This document shows, piece after piece, positions 6,577-14,384 of a stretch of DNA of 14,423 bases. The DNA is from UBA4416 sp040376995 (lineage in GTDB: Bacteria; Bacteroidota; Bacteroidia; B-17B0; Aurantibacillaceae): the NCBI GenBank assembly GCA_040376995.1, contig JBEIPP010000077.1:1-14423 (forward strand), read 5' to 3'. The stretch's first letter is position 1; each line of letters begins with the position of its first letter. Position numbers and translations under genes: made by a program. The notes beneath the pieces were generated by a model. The model was not told the origin of the DNA. It was given only the letters and a program-made list of their open reading frames with translations, and ran no database searches.

Positions 6577-7332
6577 TTAGTTAATACCTCTTTTCTTTTT
6601 AATATTTTCGTAAGCTTCTTGTATTTTTTGAAATTTTTCTTGAGCCCCTTTTTGGTATTCATCACCCATAGCAGCTACTTTATCCGGGTGATAACGAATT
6701 GCCATTTGTCGGTAAGCTTTTTTAATTTCTTCTTCAGTTGCTGTACTTTCAATTCCTAATACTTTATAATCAGAGTTAGTATCTCTGTAAAACATGTTTT
6801 TTAAACTTTCAAAATCGCTTTGAGGTACGCCCATTAAATTAGCAATACGTTGTATTACTTGTATCTCTACATCCGATACGTGCCCATCGGCTTTAGCAAT
6901 ACCAAATAAATAATGTAATAATTGAATACGCACTTCCACTTGAGTACGCAATTTAATATCGTTACAAATTTGCTCTAAAGGAATTTCACCTCCATTAACA
7001 TAATGTTTTAAGGTTTGCAGATGCGCTACCGAAAAATTAGGTCCAAATTGTTGTGAGAAAAAAGATTTCACATAGTCTAATTCTGCTTTTATGACTTTAC
7101 CGTCTGCACGCATCACCGCAGCTGATAAAGTAATGAGCATGTTGGCAAAATCGCCACTGCCAGTTGTTGAATGTTGTTTGTAATATGTAAAAACATCATC
7201 GGCACTTCCGCTTTTTACTTTAACCGATGCAAAATTGTCGATAAATGAACCAACTAAAAAACCAAGAAATGCAGCTAAAAAATTTCTTCCTAATAAGAAA
7301 AATCCAATGACAGCGCCAATAAACTTAAACAA
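6577..7332 (-). CDS. DjlA-like membrane-anchored TerB/J-domain co-chaperone
   Basis: The 251-residue product has a glycine-rich N-terminal membrane segment (about 4-33, with FLAAFLGFLVGSFIDNF), a helical TerB-like domain (about 55-180) with two matching elements, MRADGKVIKAELDYV and AKADGHVSDVEIQVI, and a C-terminal J domain from about 188 with HPD at 215-217 (YHPDK). This order is that of DjlA, which uses its J domain to stimulate DnaK ATPase at the inner membrane. The start is TTG at 7330-7332: a stop lies three codons upstream, there is no in-frame ATG until Met65, and only the TTG includes the membrane segment, whose layout matches the DjlA N-terminus. The gene stands alone with its own -7 box and is not part of the neighbouring two-gene unit. 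Which cellular process it serves cannot be told from the sequence. Confidence 0.88.
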   Translation of the reverse strand: MFKFIGAVIGFFLLGRNFLAAFLGFLVGSFIDNFASVKVKSGSADDVFTYYKQHSTTGSGDFANMLITLSAAVMRADGKVIKAELDYVKSFFSQQFGPNFSVAHLQTLKHYVNGGEIPLEQICNDIKLRTQVEVRIQLLHYLFGIAKADGHVSDVEIQVIQRIANLMGVPQSDFESLKNMFYRDTNSDYKVLGIESTATEEEIKKAYRQMAIRYHPDKVAAMGDEYQKGAQEKFQKIQEAYENIKKKRGIN

Positions 7333-7362
7333 TGTGTGTTATTTTAAATGTTAATAAGGATG

Positions 7363-7370
7363 CAAATATA
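7363..7370 (-). promoter_or_regulatory. -7 promoter box of the DjlA-like gene
   Basis: On the reverse strand the sequence is TATATTTG, an exact match to the Bacteroidota -7 consensus TAnnTTTG. Transcription would start near 7357, leaving about 25 bases before the TTG start codon at 7332, which supports that start. I do not see a clean TTTG at the -33 position. Confidence 0.55.
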
Positions 7371-7382
7371 CTGTTTTACTGT

Positions 7383-7497
7383 TTTTAAACACATAGTAAC
7401 ATAGAAAATATTGATGGTATAGTACCATAATGACTTATGCTTTCTATTAGTACTCTGGTGTGAAATAAAAAAAACTATGTGTCTGTGTGGTTTAAAA
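7383..7497. repeat. Composite inverted repeat in the gap between reverse-strand genes
   Basis: TTTTAAAC (7383-7390) mirrors GTTTAAAA (7490-7497), and ACACATAGT (7389-7397) mirrors ACTATGTGT (7474-7482). In between, ATGGTA-TAG-TACCAT (7414-7428) forms a perfect six-base stem with a three-base loop. The element fills most of the 170-base gap between the end of the 77-residue gene and the promoter of the DjlA-like gene. ACACATAG/CTATGTGT repeats between genes are familiar to me from Bacteroidota genomes. It may act as a transcription end for the upstream unit or simply be a dispersed repeat. Confidence 0.5.
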
Positions 7498-7502
7498 TTA
7501 AA

Positions 7503-7736
7503 TTATGCATGAGCATTTTTTATTTGTAAAAACATTTCGTTAAAACGTAAACGAACTGTTTCGATAAATGCTTCGTTAATCAGTTTTTTTAAACCATCAA
7601 CCGATTTAACGTCTTCGGTAAAAAACTTAAAAGCTTGTTCCATAGGGCCAGCTTCAAATTTCACAATAAATTTATTATTCATCTGAAATATAGAAATACT
7701 CATAGATGGGTGAGGAATAGAATCAATAATGCGCAT
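7503..7736 (-). CDS. Conserved 77-residue protein of unknown function
   Basis: The ATG at 7736 lies four bases after the stop of the upstream repeat-protein gene, so the two are almost certainly co-transcribed. The product has no signal peptide or membrane segment. It starts MRIIDSIPHPSMSISIFQMN, then KFIVKFEAGPMEQAFKF, and ends in a charged helical part. I recall small Bacteroidota proteins of unknown function with the same IDSIPHP, NNK-VKFE and MEQ-KF features, so the gene is probably real and conserved. The first half looks like beta strands and the second half like two helices. No function can be assigned. Confidence 0.75.
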   Translation of the reverse strand: MRIIDSIPHPSMSISIFQMNNKFIVKFEAGPMEQAFKFFTEDVKSVDGLKKLINEAFIETVRLRFNEMFLQIKNAHA

Positions 7737-7740
7737 ATAT

Positions 7741-8181
7741 TTATTTTTGGAAAGCTTTTTTAAAGTCTAACATGTTTTTTATTACACCTGCTGGAGAAGT
7801 ATTTCTATCTCCATCTTCGTGTATACGACCTAAAATGGCATGAGCAATGGCAACAAAATGATGCTTGCCAGCTCTTTTTAATGCTTCTTCAGCTTTATCA
7901 TCGCCATTTATAAAATTGGCGCAAGCAGCCCAATCAAAGGCTTTTGTATCAATTAAAAATTTAAAGGCTTTACTATCTTCCCAAATAGCATTTACAAAAG
8001 CTGCTAATTCAAAATGTTTCCCTTCAATTAAATATTTAAAGGCATTTTTATCATCTCTTATAGCATCTAGCGTGGCTACTAGTTCTCGATAGCCGTTATC
8101 AATTAACCAATTAAAGGCTTGTATGTCGCCATGAATGTGTTTACCAAACTGTTCAAGGGCTAAAGTAGAATAATGTTTCAT
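7741..8181 (-). CDS. Helical protein built of four 25-residue repeats
   Basis: From ATG 8181 the product has 146 residues; an in-frame TTG at 8199 would add six, but the ATG is preferred. Four units of exactly 25 residues follow one another: HGDIQAFNWLIDNGYRELVA..., RDDKNAFKYLIEGKHFELAA..., WEDSKAFKFLIDTKAFDWAA... and NGDDKAEEALKRAGKHHFVA..., each ending in an Ile (N-AI or similar). They cover about residues 17-116, counted from that ATG. The pattern D--AF-(F/Y/W)LI-----(E/D)(L/W)AA suggests two short helices per unit and a solenoid fold of the kind used for protein binding. No signal peptide is present. It is the first gene of a two-gene unit with the 77-residue protein. I do not recognise a named family or function. 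Confidence 0.78.
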   Translation of the reverse strand: MKHYSTLALEQFGKHIHGDIQAFNWLIDNGYRELVATLDAIRDDKNAFKYLIEGKHFELAAFVNAIWEDSKAFKFLIDTKAFDWAACANFINGDDKAEEALKRAGKHHFVAIAHAILGRIHEDGDRNTSPAGVIKNMLDFKKAFQK

Positions 8182-8296
8182 TGTAAACGTATAATGCAAT
8201 TACTTTTATAAAGTTAAATAAAAGTTTTATCAAATTGTGTTTTTTGTAAATCTAACTTTAGGTTAAAAAGCGTTAATTAAAGTTCAAAATTAGAAT

Positions 8297-8338
8297 AATA
8301 GTTATATTTGTCAACTATTTTATAATTAAACTATTTTA
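8297..8338 (+). promoter_or_regulatory. MarR promoter with overlapping inverted repeat, likely self-operator
   Basis: TATATTTG (8303-8310) is an exact Bacteroidota -7 box, giving a start near 8315-8317 and a leader of about 24 bases. AATAGTT (8297-8303) and AACTATT (8313-8319) are perfect reverse complements nine bases apart and bracket the box. AACTATTTTA occurs at 8313-8322 and again at 8329-8338, just before the ATG. MarR repressors commonly bind such palindromes over their own promoters, so this is the likely operator for the repressor and efflux genes. No clear -33 TTTG is visible. Confidence 0.6.
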
Positions 8339-8339
8339 A

Positions 8340-8849
8340 ATGTCAACTAATACTAATTACGCGAAATTGCCAATAGGAACTAAAGCTTTAATACTTTCAA
8401 AGCTTTATTATAGTGTGTTGAGTAAAAGTTTAGAAAGTTTGGATGTGGAGCGTTATTATTCCATTTTGTTTTTTTTAAACGAAAACAATGGTTGCAACCA
8501 ACAATGTATCTGTAATAATTTAGCTATTGATAAAACAGCTATGGTTAAAGTAATTGATCATTTAATTAAAGTTGGATTTGTTGATAGAAATGTAAATCCG
8601 GATGATAGGCGTGAGCATTTTATTGTGTTAACTAAAAAAGGATTAAAACAAACTGCCGAAATAGTAAAAGCATTTGAAGATATTGACAGAGAAATTTTTT
8701 CATCAATACCTAAAGAAGAGCAAGTGATTTTTAATAAAGTGATGTGTCAATTATCTAGTAAATTAAAAGAGTTGCCCGCAAACGATTTGTTTTTTAATTA
8801 TAAGCAAACTGCTCGTAAAAAGAAATCAATAGCATCAGATAAAATATAA
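8340..8849 (+). CDS. MarR-family transcriptional regulator of the efflux operon
   Basis: The 169-residue product has the MarR layout: N-terminal dimerisation helices, a winged helix at about 39-105, and C-terminal dimerisation helices. The recognition region includes LAIDKTAMVKVIDHLIKVGF, and the wing carries the typical DDRR (88-91) followed by a beta strand (HFIVLTKKG). A basic tail (ARKKKSIAS) ends the protein. Three cysteines cluster at 52, 56 and 58, just ahead of the recognition helix, and might sense oxidants or metal, as in some MarR relatives; this is inference. The gene lies 19 bases upstream of the membrane fusion gene and shares its direction, so it is very probably the first gene of the efflux operon and represses it through the palindrome over its own promoter. 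The inducing compound is unknown. Confidence 0.9.
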   Translation: MSTNTNYAKLPIGTKALILSKLYYSVLSKSLESLDVERYYSILFFLNENNGCNQQCICNNLAIDKTAMVKVIDHLIKVGFVDRNVNPDDRREHFIVLTKKGLKQTAEIVKAFEDIDREIFSSIPKEEQVIFNKVMCQLSSKLKELPANDLFFNYKQTARKKKSIASDKI

Positions 8850-8868
8850 AACATTAAATAAATTTCAA

Positions 8869-9930
8869 ATGAAAAAAATACCTAATTGGATTATTATTCT
8901 TGTTGCTATTGCTTTAGTGATAACCTCAAAATTTATTTTCTTTGCACCAAAAGAAGATGCTGCTGCAGCGGCTAAAGGAAAGCCTAAAGGACCAGTTTCT
9001 GTAAATTACTATGTAGTTAAAGCTTCTACTTTTGATAATGATGTGTTTGCGACAGGTAAAATTGGTGCTTTAAATCAAATTGATATTTTATCTGAAGTAG
9101 GAGGTAAGGTCACTGCTATTTATTTTAAAGAAGGAGAAACTGTTAATAAAGGAAGTGTGTTAGTGAAATTAAATGATGCGGATTTACAAGCACAATTATT
9201 GAAATCAAAAACACAAATACTATTATCCGAACAAAAGTTAGAGCGATTAAAAAAACTTATGACTATTAATGGCATCAGTAAAGAAGAGTTAGATATACAA
9301 GAGAATGAATTAAACTCTTTGAAGGCAGATCAAGCGTATATTTTAGCACAATTGGCAAAAACCAGTATAGTTGCTCCTTTTACAGGAGTGATAGGTTTAA
9401 AAAACATTAGCGAAGGTTCGTTTGTGAGTATGAATACGCCAATAGTTTCTTTGGTTCAAACAAAACCTTTGTATGTAGAATTTTCTGTTCCTGAAAAATA
9501 CAGTAATTTATTTACTAAAGGAATAATAGTAAAATTCTCAAATGATAATAGTAAAGAACAGCAAACCGCTACTATTTATGCGATTGAACCGCGCGTAGAT
9601 GAATTAACCAAAACCATTAAAGCTCGCGCGACTTATAATGGTAAAGAACATTTTTATCCAGGTAGTTTTGTGAAAGTGTTTGCTAATTTAGGAGAAACGA
9701 AAAATGCCTTGATGATTCCAACTCAATGTGTGATTCCAACTTTAAAAGGACAAAAAGTATTTATTTCTAAAAATGGCATCGCTACCGAAGCAATGGTAAC
9801 TATTGGTGTGCGCACGGATGATAAAATTCAAATTATTGATGGGATTAACGTAGCCGATACAGTTATTACAACAGGATTATTATCTATTAAAAAAGAGTCT
9901 CCTTTAAAATTATTAAAATCAGGTAACTAA
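8869..9930 (+). CDS. RND efflux membrane fusion protein (periplasmic adaptor)
   Basis: The adaptor links the inner-membrane pump to the outer-membrane channel. The 353-residue product has an N-terminal membrane anchor (about 8-27, IIILVAIALVIT) without a lipobox cysteine, so it is anchored by the helix and not by lipid. After an Ala/Lys/Pro-rich linker come the first lipoyl half (GKIGALNQIDILSEVGGKVT onward, about 62-105), a short alpha hairpin (about 105-160, with LEKLKKL-like heptads and ISKEELD), the second lipoyl half (TSIVAPFTGVIGLKNISEGS), a beta barrel (LYVEFSVPEKY) and a membrane-proximal domain near the C-terminus (MIPTQCVIP). The short hairpin is typical for adaptors of HAE1 pumps in this phylum. 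The stop lies one base before the pump ATG, so translation is likely coupled. Confidence 0.93.
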   Translation: MKKIPNWIIILVAIALVITSKFIFFAPKEDAAAAAKGKPKGPVSVNYYVVKASTFDNDVFATGKIGALNQIDILSEVGGKVTAIYFKEGETVNKGSVLVKLNDADLQAQLLKSKTQILLSEQKLERLKKLMTINGISKEELDIQENELNSLKADQAYILAQLAKTSIVAPFTGVIGLKNISEGSFVSMNTPIVSLVQTKPLYVEFSVPEKYSNLFTKGIIVKFSNDNSKEQQTATIYAIEPRVDELTKTIKARATYNGKEHFYPGSFVKVFANLGETKNALMIPTQCVIPTLKGQKVFISKNGIATEAMVTIGVRTDDKIQIIDGINVADTVITTGLLSIKKESPLKLLKSGN

Positions 9931-9931
9931 T

Positions 9932-12900
9932 ATGGATTTAGCAGAATTAAGCGTTAAGCGGCCGGTATTAGTCACGGTATTTTCAATTATCATTGTTTTA
10001 TTCGGATTAATTGGTTTCAATTATTTAGGAGTTCGTGAATTTCCTTCTGTTGATCCACCAGTTATTACAGTTCGTACAAGCTATACGGGAGCTAATGCAG
10101 ATGTGATTCAATCTCAAATTACAGAGCCTTTAGAAAAAGCCATTAATGGTATTGATGGAATTAGAACTTTATCATCTTCATCAAATCAAGGTTCAAGTAT
10201 TATTACGGTTGAATTTAATTTAAGTTCCAATTTAGAAGCCGCTGCTAATGATGTGCGAGATAAAGTATCTCAGGCAGTAAAACAATTACCTCAGGATATT
10301 GATGCACCACCAGTTGTTTCAAAAGCGGATGCTAATTCGGATGCGATTATTTCTATGACATTGGTAAGTGATACGCGTTCTTTGTTAGAAGTAAGTGATT
10401 ATGCCGAAAATGTATTAGCACAAAATTTACAAACAATATCAGGTGTAAGTGCGGTTCAAATTTGGGGACAGCGTCGTTATTGCATGCGTATCCGTTTAAA
10501 GCCAGATAGATTAGCGTCCTACAACTTAACACCTTTAGATGTTAAATTGGCATTAGATAGAGAAAATGTGGATTTACCTTCTGGTAAAATTGAAGGTAAT
10601 ACTACTGAGTTAACAGTTAATACTATTGGACGACTATCAACCGTAACGGAATTTGAAACTATGATTATCAAAGAAAGTGATAATAATATGGTGCGTTTAC
10701 GTGATGTGGCTAAAGTTGAATTAGGTGCTGAGAATGAAGAAACTATTTTAAAAGAATCGGGTACACCAATGGTTGGCATGGCTTTGGTGCCATTGCCTGG
10801 CGCTAATTATATTGATATTGCCGATGAGTTTTACAAAAGGTATGATGTTCTAAAAAAAGAATTACCTAAAGATTATACCATTAACATTGCTTTAGATAAT
10901 ACACGCTTCATTAAAAAATCAATTACCGAAGTTGGTGAAACATTAATCATTGCATTATTATTAGTCATCTTAATTATCTATTTATTTTTTAGAGATTGGT
11001 TAATTGCTTTCCGTCCTTTAATTGATATTCCTGTATCATTGATTGGTGCATTTTTTATTATGTACATGATGGATTATTCTATCAACGTTCTAACGCTTTT
11101 GGCCATTGTGCTTGCAACTGGTTTAGTGGTGGATGATGGTATTGTTGTCACTGAAAATATTTTTAAAAAATTAGAAAAAGGCTTGTCTCCAAAAGAGGCT
11201 GCCATACAAGGTACGCGCGAAATTTACACAGCAGTTATTATTACCTCATTAACTTTAGCAGCTGTATTTATGCCAGTTATTTTTTTAGAAGGTTTTGTAG
11301 GTCGTTTGTTTAGAGAGTTTGGAGTAGTGATTGCCGGCGCTGTTTTAATTTCAGCATTTGTATCATTAACCTTAACGCCTATGTTAAACGCTAAGTTGGT
11401 TCGTAAAGACCATAGCAAACGTAGTAGATTTTATGTTTGGTCAGAACCATTTTTTGTAGGATTAGATAATTGGTTTAAAAATTCAGTCACTAACTTCTTA
11501 CAAAAAAGATGGTGGGCTTTGATTATTTGGTTCGCATCTATCTTTACCATCGTACTTTTTTGGACTTCTTTAAAATCAGAATTATCTCCATTAGAAGATA
11601 GAAACTGGTTACGTATGTTGGTAACGATGCCAGAGGGAACCTCCTTTGAGGCAACAGATGCCACCATGGATAAAATATCAACCTTTATAGGTGATTCAGT
11701 GGATGAAAAAGCAGTGTGTTTAACGGTTACAGCTCCGGGTTTTGCTGGTTCAGGTGCAGTGAATACAGGTTTTGTAAGATTAGCTTTAAGGCAATCAGAA
11801 GATAGAAAGCGCACACAAGATCAAATTGCTAAATATATTACTAAAAACTTAGCTCAGTTCCCAGAAGGAAAAATATTTGTGATTCAAGAACAATCTATTT
11901 CTTCGGGTGGCGGACCAAAAGGAGCATTACCGGTTCAGTTTGTATTGCAAAATAACGACTTCAATAAAATCAGAGAGAAGTTGCCGAAGTTTTTAGAATT
12001 AGCCAATAAAAATCCAGTTTTCCAAGGTGTGGATGTGAATTTAAAATTCAATAAACCTGAGTTGATTATTGAAATCAATAGAGATAAAGCCAAGACAATG
12101 GGCGTAAGTATTGCCGATGTGGCTCAAACTATTCAGTTAGCATTAAGCGGACAACGTTTTGGCTATTACATCAAAGGAGATAAGCAATATCAAATCGTTG
12201 GTCAGGTAAATAGAGAGAACCGTGACGATCCAAATGATATCAAGGATTTGTTTGTAAAGAATAGTAAAGGAGAAATGATTCAATTGGATAATATTATTTC
12301 TGTAGTAGAAAGAAGTAGTCCACCGCAATTGTATCATTATAATCGTTTTCAATCGGCAACTATACAAGCAGGTTTAGCACCAGGGAAAACCATTGGAGAT
12401 GGAATAGAGGAGATGAATAAAATCTCTAAACAAATTTTGGATGATAGCTTTAAAACCTCTTTAACTGGGGCGTCAAGAGATTTTGCAGAAAGTTCGTCTA
12501 ATATTTTATTTGCATTTTTATTATCTATTGTATTAGTTTATTTGTTATTAGCCGCTCAGTTCGAAAGTTTTTTAGAGCCTTTTATTATTATCTTTTTCAC
12601 CGTGCCAATGGCTTTGGTAGGTGCCTTATTCGGACTTTGGTACTTTAATGAAACGTTGAATATTTTTAGTGAGATTGGTTTAATTATGTTAGTTGGTTTA
12701 GTAACTAAAAATGGAATTTTAATTATTGAATTTACAAATCAGCTAAGGAAACAAGGAATGAATGTAAAAGAAGCATTAATTGAAGCTTCTACCGCCCGTT
12801 TACGTCCTATTTTAATGACAAGTTTAGCAACCATGTTAGGAGCCTTACCAATTGCTATGGCATTAGGAGCTGGTTCTGAAAGTAGAATGGGGATGGGTAT

Positions 12901-13009
12901 TGTTATTATCGGTGGATTATTTTTATCTACACTATTAACGATATACGTTGTTCCTGCTATTTATTCATATTTAGTTAAAGATAAAAAACATGATAAAGAT
13001 GTTGCATAA
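9932..13009 (+). CDS. RND-family (HAE1) inner-membrane efflux pump
   Basis: The pump uses the proton gradient to expel compounds and works as a trimer in the inner membrane. The 1025-residue length is normal. The N-terminus (LSVKRPVLVTVFSIIIVLFG) is the usual first helix, followed by the porter domain (REFPSVDPP, ITEPLEKAINGIDG, SSSNQGSS). Twelve membrane helices in two groups of six are expected, and the second half repeats the pattern (FLLSIVLVYLLLAAQFESF). The proton relay is intact: Asp401-Asp402 in GLVVDDGIVVTENI (helix 4) and Lys926 in GLVTKNGILIIEF (helix 10). The sequence points to the hydrophobic/amphiphilic (drug) branch, not to the metal branch, but the substrate cannot be predicted. 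It overlaps the outer-membrane channel gene at its end. Confidence 0.95.
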   Translation: MDLAELSVKRPVLVTVFSIIIVLFGLIGFNYLGVREFPSVDPPVITVRTSYTGANADVIQSQITEPLEKAINGIDGIRTLSSSSNQGSSIITVEFNLSSNLEAAANDVRDKVSQAVKQLPQDIDAPPVVSKADANSDAIISMTLVSDTRSLLEVSDYAENVLAQNLQTISGVSAVQIWGQRRYCMRIRLKPDRLASYNLTPLDVKLALDRENVDLPSGKIEGNTTELTVNTIGRLSTVTEFETMIIKESDNNMVRLRDVAKVELGAENEETILKESGTPMVGMALVPLPGANYIDIADEFYKRYDVLKKELPKDYTINIALDNTRFIKKSITEVGETLIIALLLVILIIYLFFRDWLIAFRPLIDIPVSLIGAFFIMYMMDYSINVLTLLAIVLATGLVVDDGIVVTENIFKKLEKGLSPKEAAIQGTREIYTAVIITSLTLAAVFMPVIFLEGFVGRLFREFGVVIAGAVLISAFVSLTLTPMLNAKLVRKDHSKRSRFYVWSEPFFVGLDNWFKNSVTNFLQKRWWALIIWFASIFTIVLFWTSLKSELSPLEDRNWLRMLVTMPEGTSFEATDATMDKISTFIGDSVDEKAVCLTVTAPGFAGSGAVNTGFVRLALRQSEDRKRTQDQIAKYITKNLAQFPEGKIFVIQEQSISSGGGPKGALPVQFVLQNNDFNKIREKLPKFLELANKNPVFQGVDVNLKFNKPELIIEINRDKAKTMGVSIADVAQTIQLALSGQRFGYYIKGDKQYQIVGQVNRENRDDPNDIKDLFVKNSKGEMIQLDNIISVVERSSPPQLYHYNRFQSATIQAGLAPGKTIGDGIEEMNKISKQILDDSFKTSLTGASRDFAESSSNILFAFLLSIVLVYLLLAAQFESFLEPFIIIFFTVPMALVGALFGLWYFNETLNIFSEIGLIMLVGLVTKNGILIIEFTNQLRKQGMNVKEALIEASTARLRPILMTSLATMLGALPIAMALGAGSESRMGMGIVIIGGLFLSTLLTIYVVPAIYSYLVKDKKHDKDVA

Positions 13010-14297
13010 AATTATAGTTCTGTTAGTTGGATTAAGTTCGGGATTATATGCTCAATCAGTTTTAACCATTGAGGAAGCTATTAAAACTGGCTTAGAAAAA
13101 AATTATTCTGTTTTGATGGTGAAAAATGAACAGGAAATTGCGAAGCTTCAAAATAATTTTGGAAATGCCGGTATGTCGCCAACGGTGAGTGTTAATGCTA
13201 ATTTAAATTTAGCTACTATTAATTCGTATCAAGAGTTTAGTACAGGTGTTATTCAGGAAAGAAATGGAGCGCAATCAAATAATACTGGTGCCTCTGTAAA
13301 TGTAGGTTGGATGATATTTGACGGCTTAAAAATGTTTGCGGTTAAAAAAAGATTAGTTTTAAATGAACAGTTAACGGCAATTGAACTGAAGCAACAAATG
13401 GAAAATACGGTGTATGAAATTGTTTCGGCTTATTACTCCGTTGTTAAAACATACGAATTAATAAAGGCGGCCAAACAAAATTTAAGTATTTACGAAGAAC
13501 GAAAAAAATTAGCAAAGCTTAAATACGAAATAGGTTCTGATTCGAAAGTAGATGTGTTGCTGTGTCAATCAAATGAAAATAAGGCAAAGAGTGCTATTGT
13601 GCAATTAGAATTACAATTACTAAATGCTAAAACAAAATTAAATGTATTATTAAATAAGCCTGTAGACAATGATTTTAAAACGACTGATTCAATTATTGTC
13701 AATTATAATCCAAACATTGACGAACTTAAAAAAGAAGTCTCTAAATCAAACTCTTCTATTTTAATGTCAAAACAAAGCGAGTCTATTATTTCGCAAAGTA
13801 TTAAAGAAGCGCGTTCCGCTAACTTACCTTTTGTTCAATTAAATGGCGCTTATAATTTTACACGTTCTCAAAGTCAGGCTGGTTTTGTGTTTTTAAATCG
13901 ACAAGCTGGTTTAAATGCAGGCGTTACTGCAGGATGGTTACTGTTTAATGGAACTAAAAATAGTAAGTTGGTGAAGGAAAGAAATATAATATTTTTAAAT
14001 CAACGTTATATGACTGAACAAACACAGTTGCAGGTTGATGCTCAGGTTTATAATAGTTATAAAACATATGAGTTAAATAAAACAATAGTTGACTTAGAGA
14101 AACAAAATTTAATAGATTCGAAGGAAGTGTTGAATGTGTCCATTGAACGTTATAAAGTGGGCAAAGCTAATTTATTAGAAACCATTGAAACTCAAAAGAA
14201 TTTAGAAGATGCTCAAGTAAGATATATTGAGGCTTTATATGCTATTAAATTAGCGGAGACAGATTTATTGAGGGTTAATGGGAGTTTGGTGAAGTAA
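12990..14297 (+). CDS. TolC-like outer-membrane efflux channel
   Basis: The 435-residue product begins with a signal peptide (MIKMLHKIIVLLVGLSSGLY, likely cut after Ala22 in YA/QS). The mature part shows the two-fold outer-membrane efflux repeat: LTIEEAIKTGLEKNY at the start, then long amphipathic helices (YYSVVKTYELIKAAKQNL, KLAKLKYEIGSDSKVDVLLC), and again in the second half (YNSYKTYELNKTIVDLEKQN, IERYKVGKANLLETIETQKN). These form the alpha-helical tunnel and beta-barrel strands of the trimer. ATG 12990 overlaps the pump gene by 20 bases; ATG 12999 would overlap by 11 and shorten the signal peptide by three residues, and both are workable. It completes the tripartite export system. Confidence 0.93.
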   Translation: MIKMLHKIIVLLVGLSSGLYAQSVLTIEEAIKTGLEKNYSVLMVKNEQEIAKLQNNFGNAGMSPTVSVNANLNLATINSYQEFSTGVIQERNGAQSNNTGASVNVGWMIFDGLKMFAVKKRLVLNEQLTAIELKQQMENTVYEIVSAYYSVVKTYELIKAAKQNLSIYEERKKLAKLKYEIGSDSKVDVLLCQSNENKAKSAIVQLELQLLNAKTKLNVLLNKPVDNDFKTTDSIIVNYNPNIDELKKEVSKSNSSILMSKQSESIISQSIKEARSANLPFVQLNGAYNFTRSQSQAGFVFLNRQAGLNAGVTAGWLLFNGTKNSKLVKERNIIFLNQRYMTEQTQLQVDAQVYNSYKTYELNKTIVDLEKQNLIDSKEVLNVSIERYKVGKANLLETIETQKNLEDAQVRYIEALYAIKLAETDLLRVNGSLVK

Positions 14298-14345
14298 ATT
14301 TTGTTGATGTTACTTCGAGTTTGAGAAAAAATATTGAAAAGTATT

Positions 14346-14371
14346 TTGTCAGTTCGAGCGAAGTCGAGAAC
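14346..14371 (+). repeat. 26-base dispersed repeat, copy 2
   Basis: Identical over 26 bases to 1758-1783 and in the same orientation, 49 bases after the stop of the channel gene. A shorter, diverged look-alike (CTTCGAGTTTGAGAA) lies just before it at about 14313-14327. No other copies were found in the window. It seems to sit between convergent genes here, whereas copy 1 sits between tandem genes, so a dedicated terminator role is not obvious. Confidence 0.7.
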
Positions 14372-14384
14372 CTAAAGAAAAATA

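Noticed and set aside
6453..6584. 43-codon frame with a hydrophobic start
   Set aside because: It runs through the palindrome into the end of the opposite-strand gene and resembles no known protein.
7865..8092. 75-codon forward frame
   Set aside because: It is the antisense of the 25-residue repeats, and its own repetition is only a shadow of them.
7741..8181. Regular repeats considered as a CRISPR array
   Set aside because: The period is 75 bases of coding repeat with diverged units, not identical short repeats with unique spacers; no cas genes are present.
8184..8191. TACGTTTA on the reverse strand as promoter of the repeat-protein gene
   Set aside because: One mismatch to the consensus and only a few bases from the ATG, leaving no room for a normal start.
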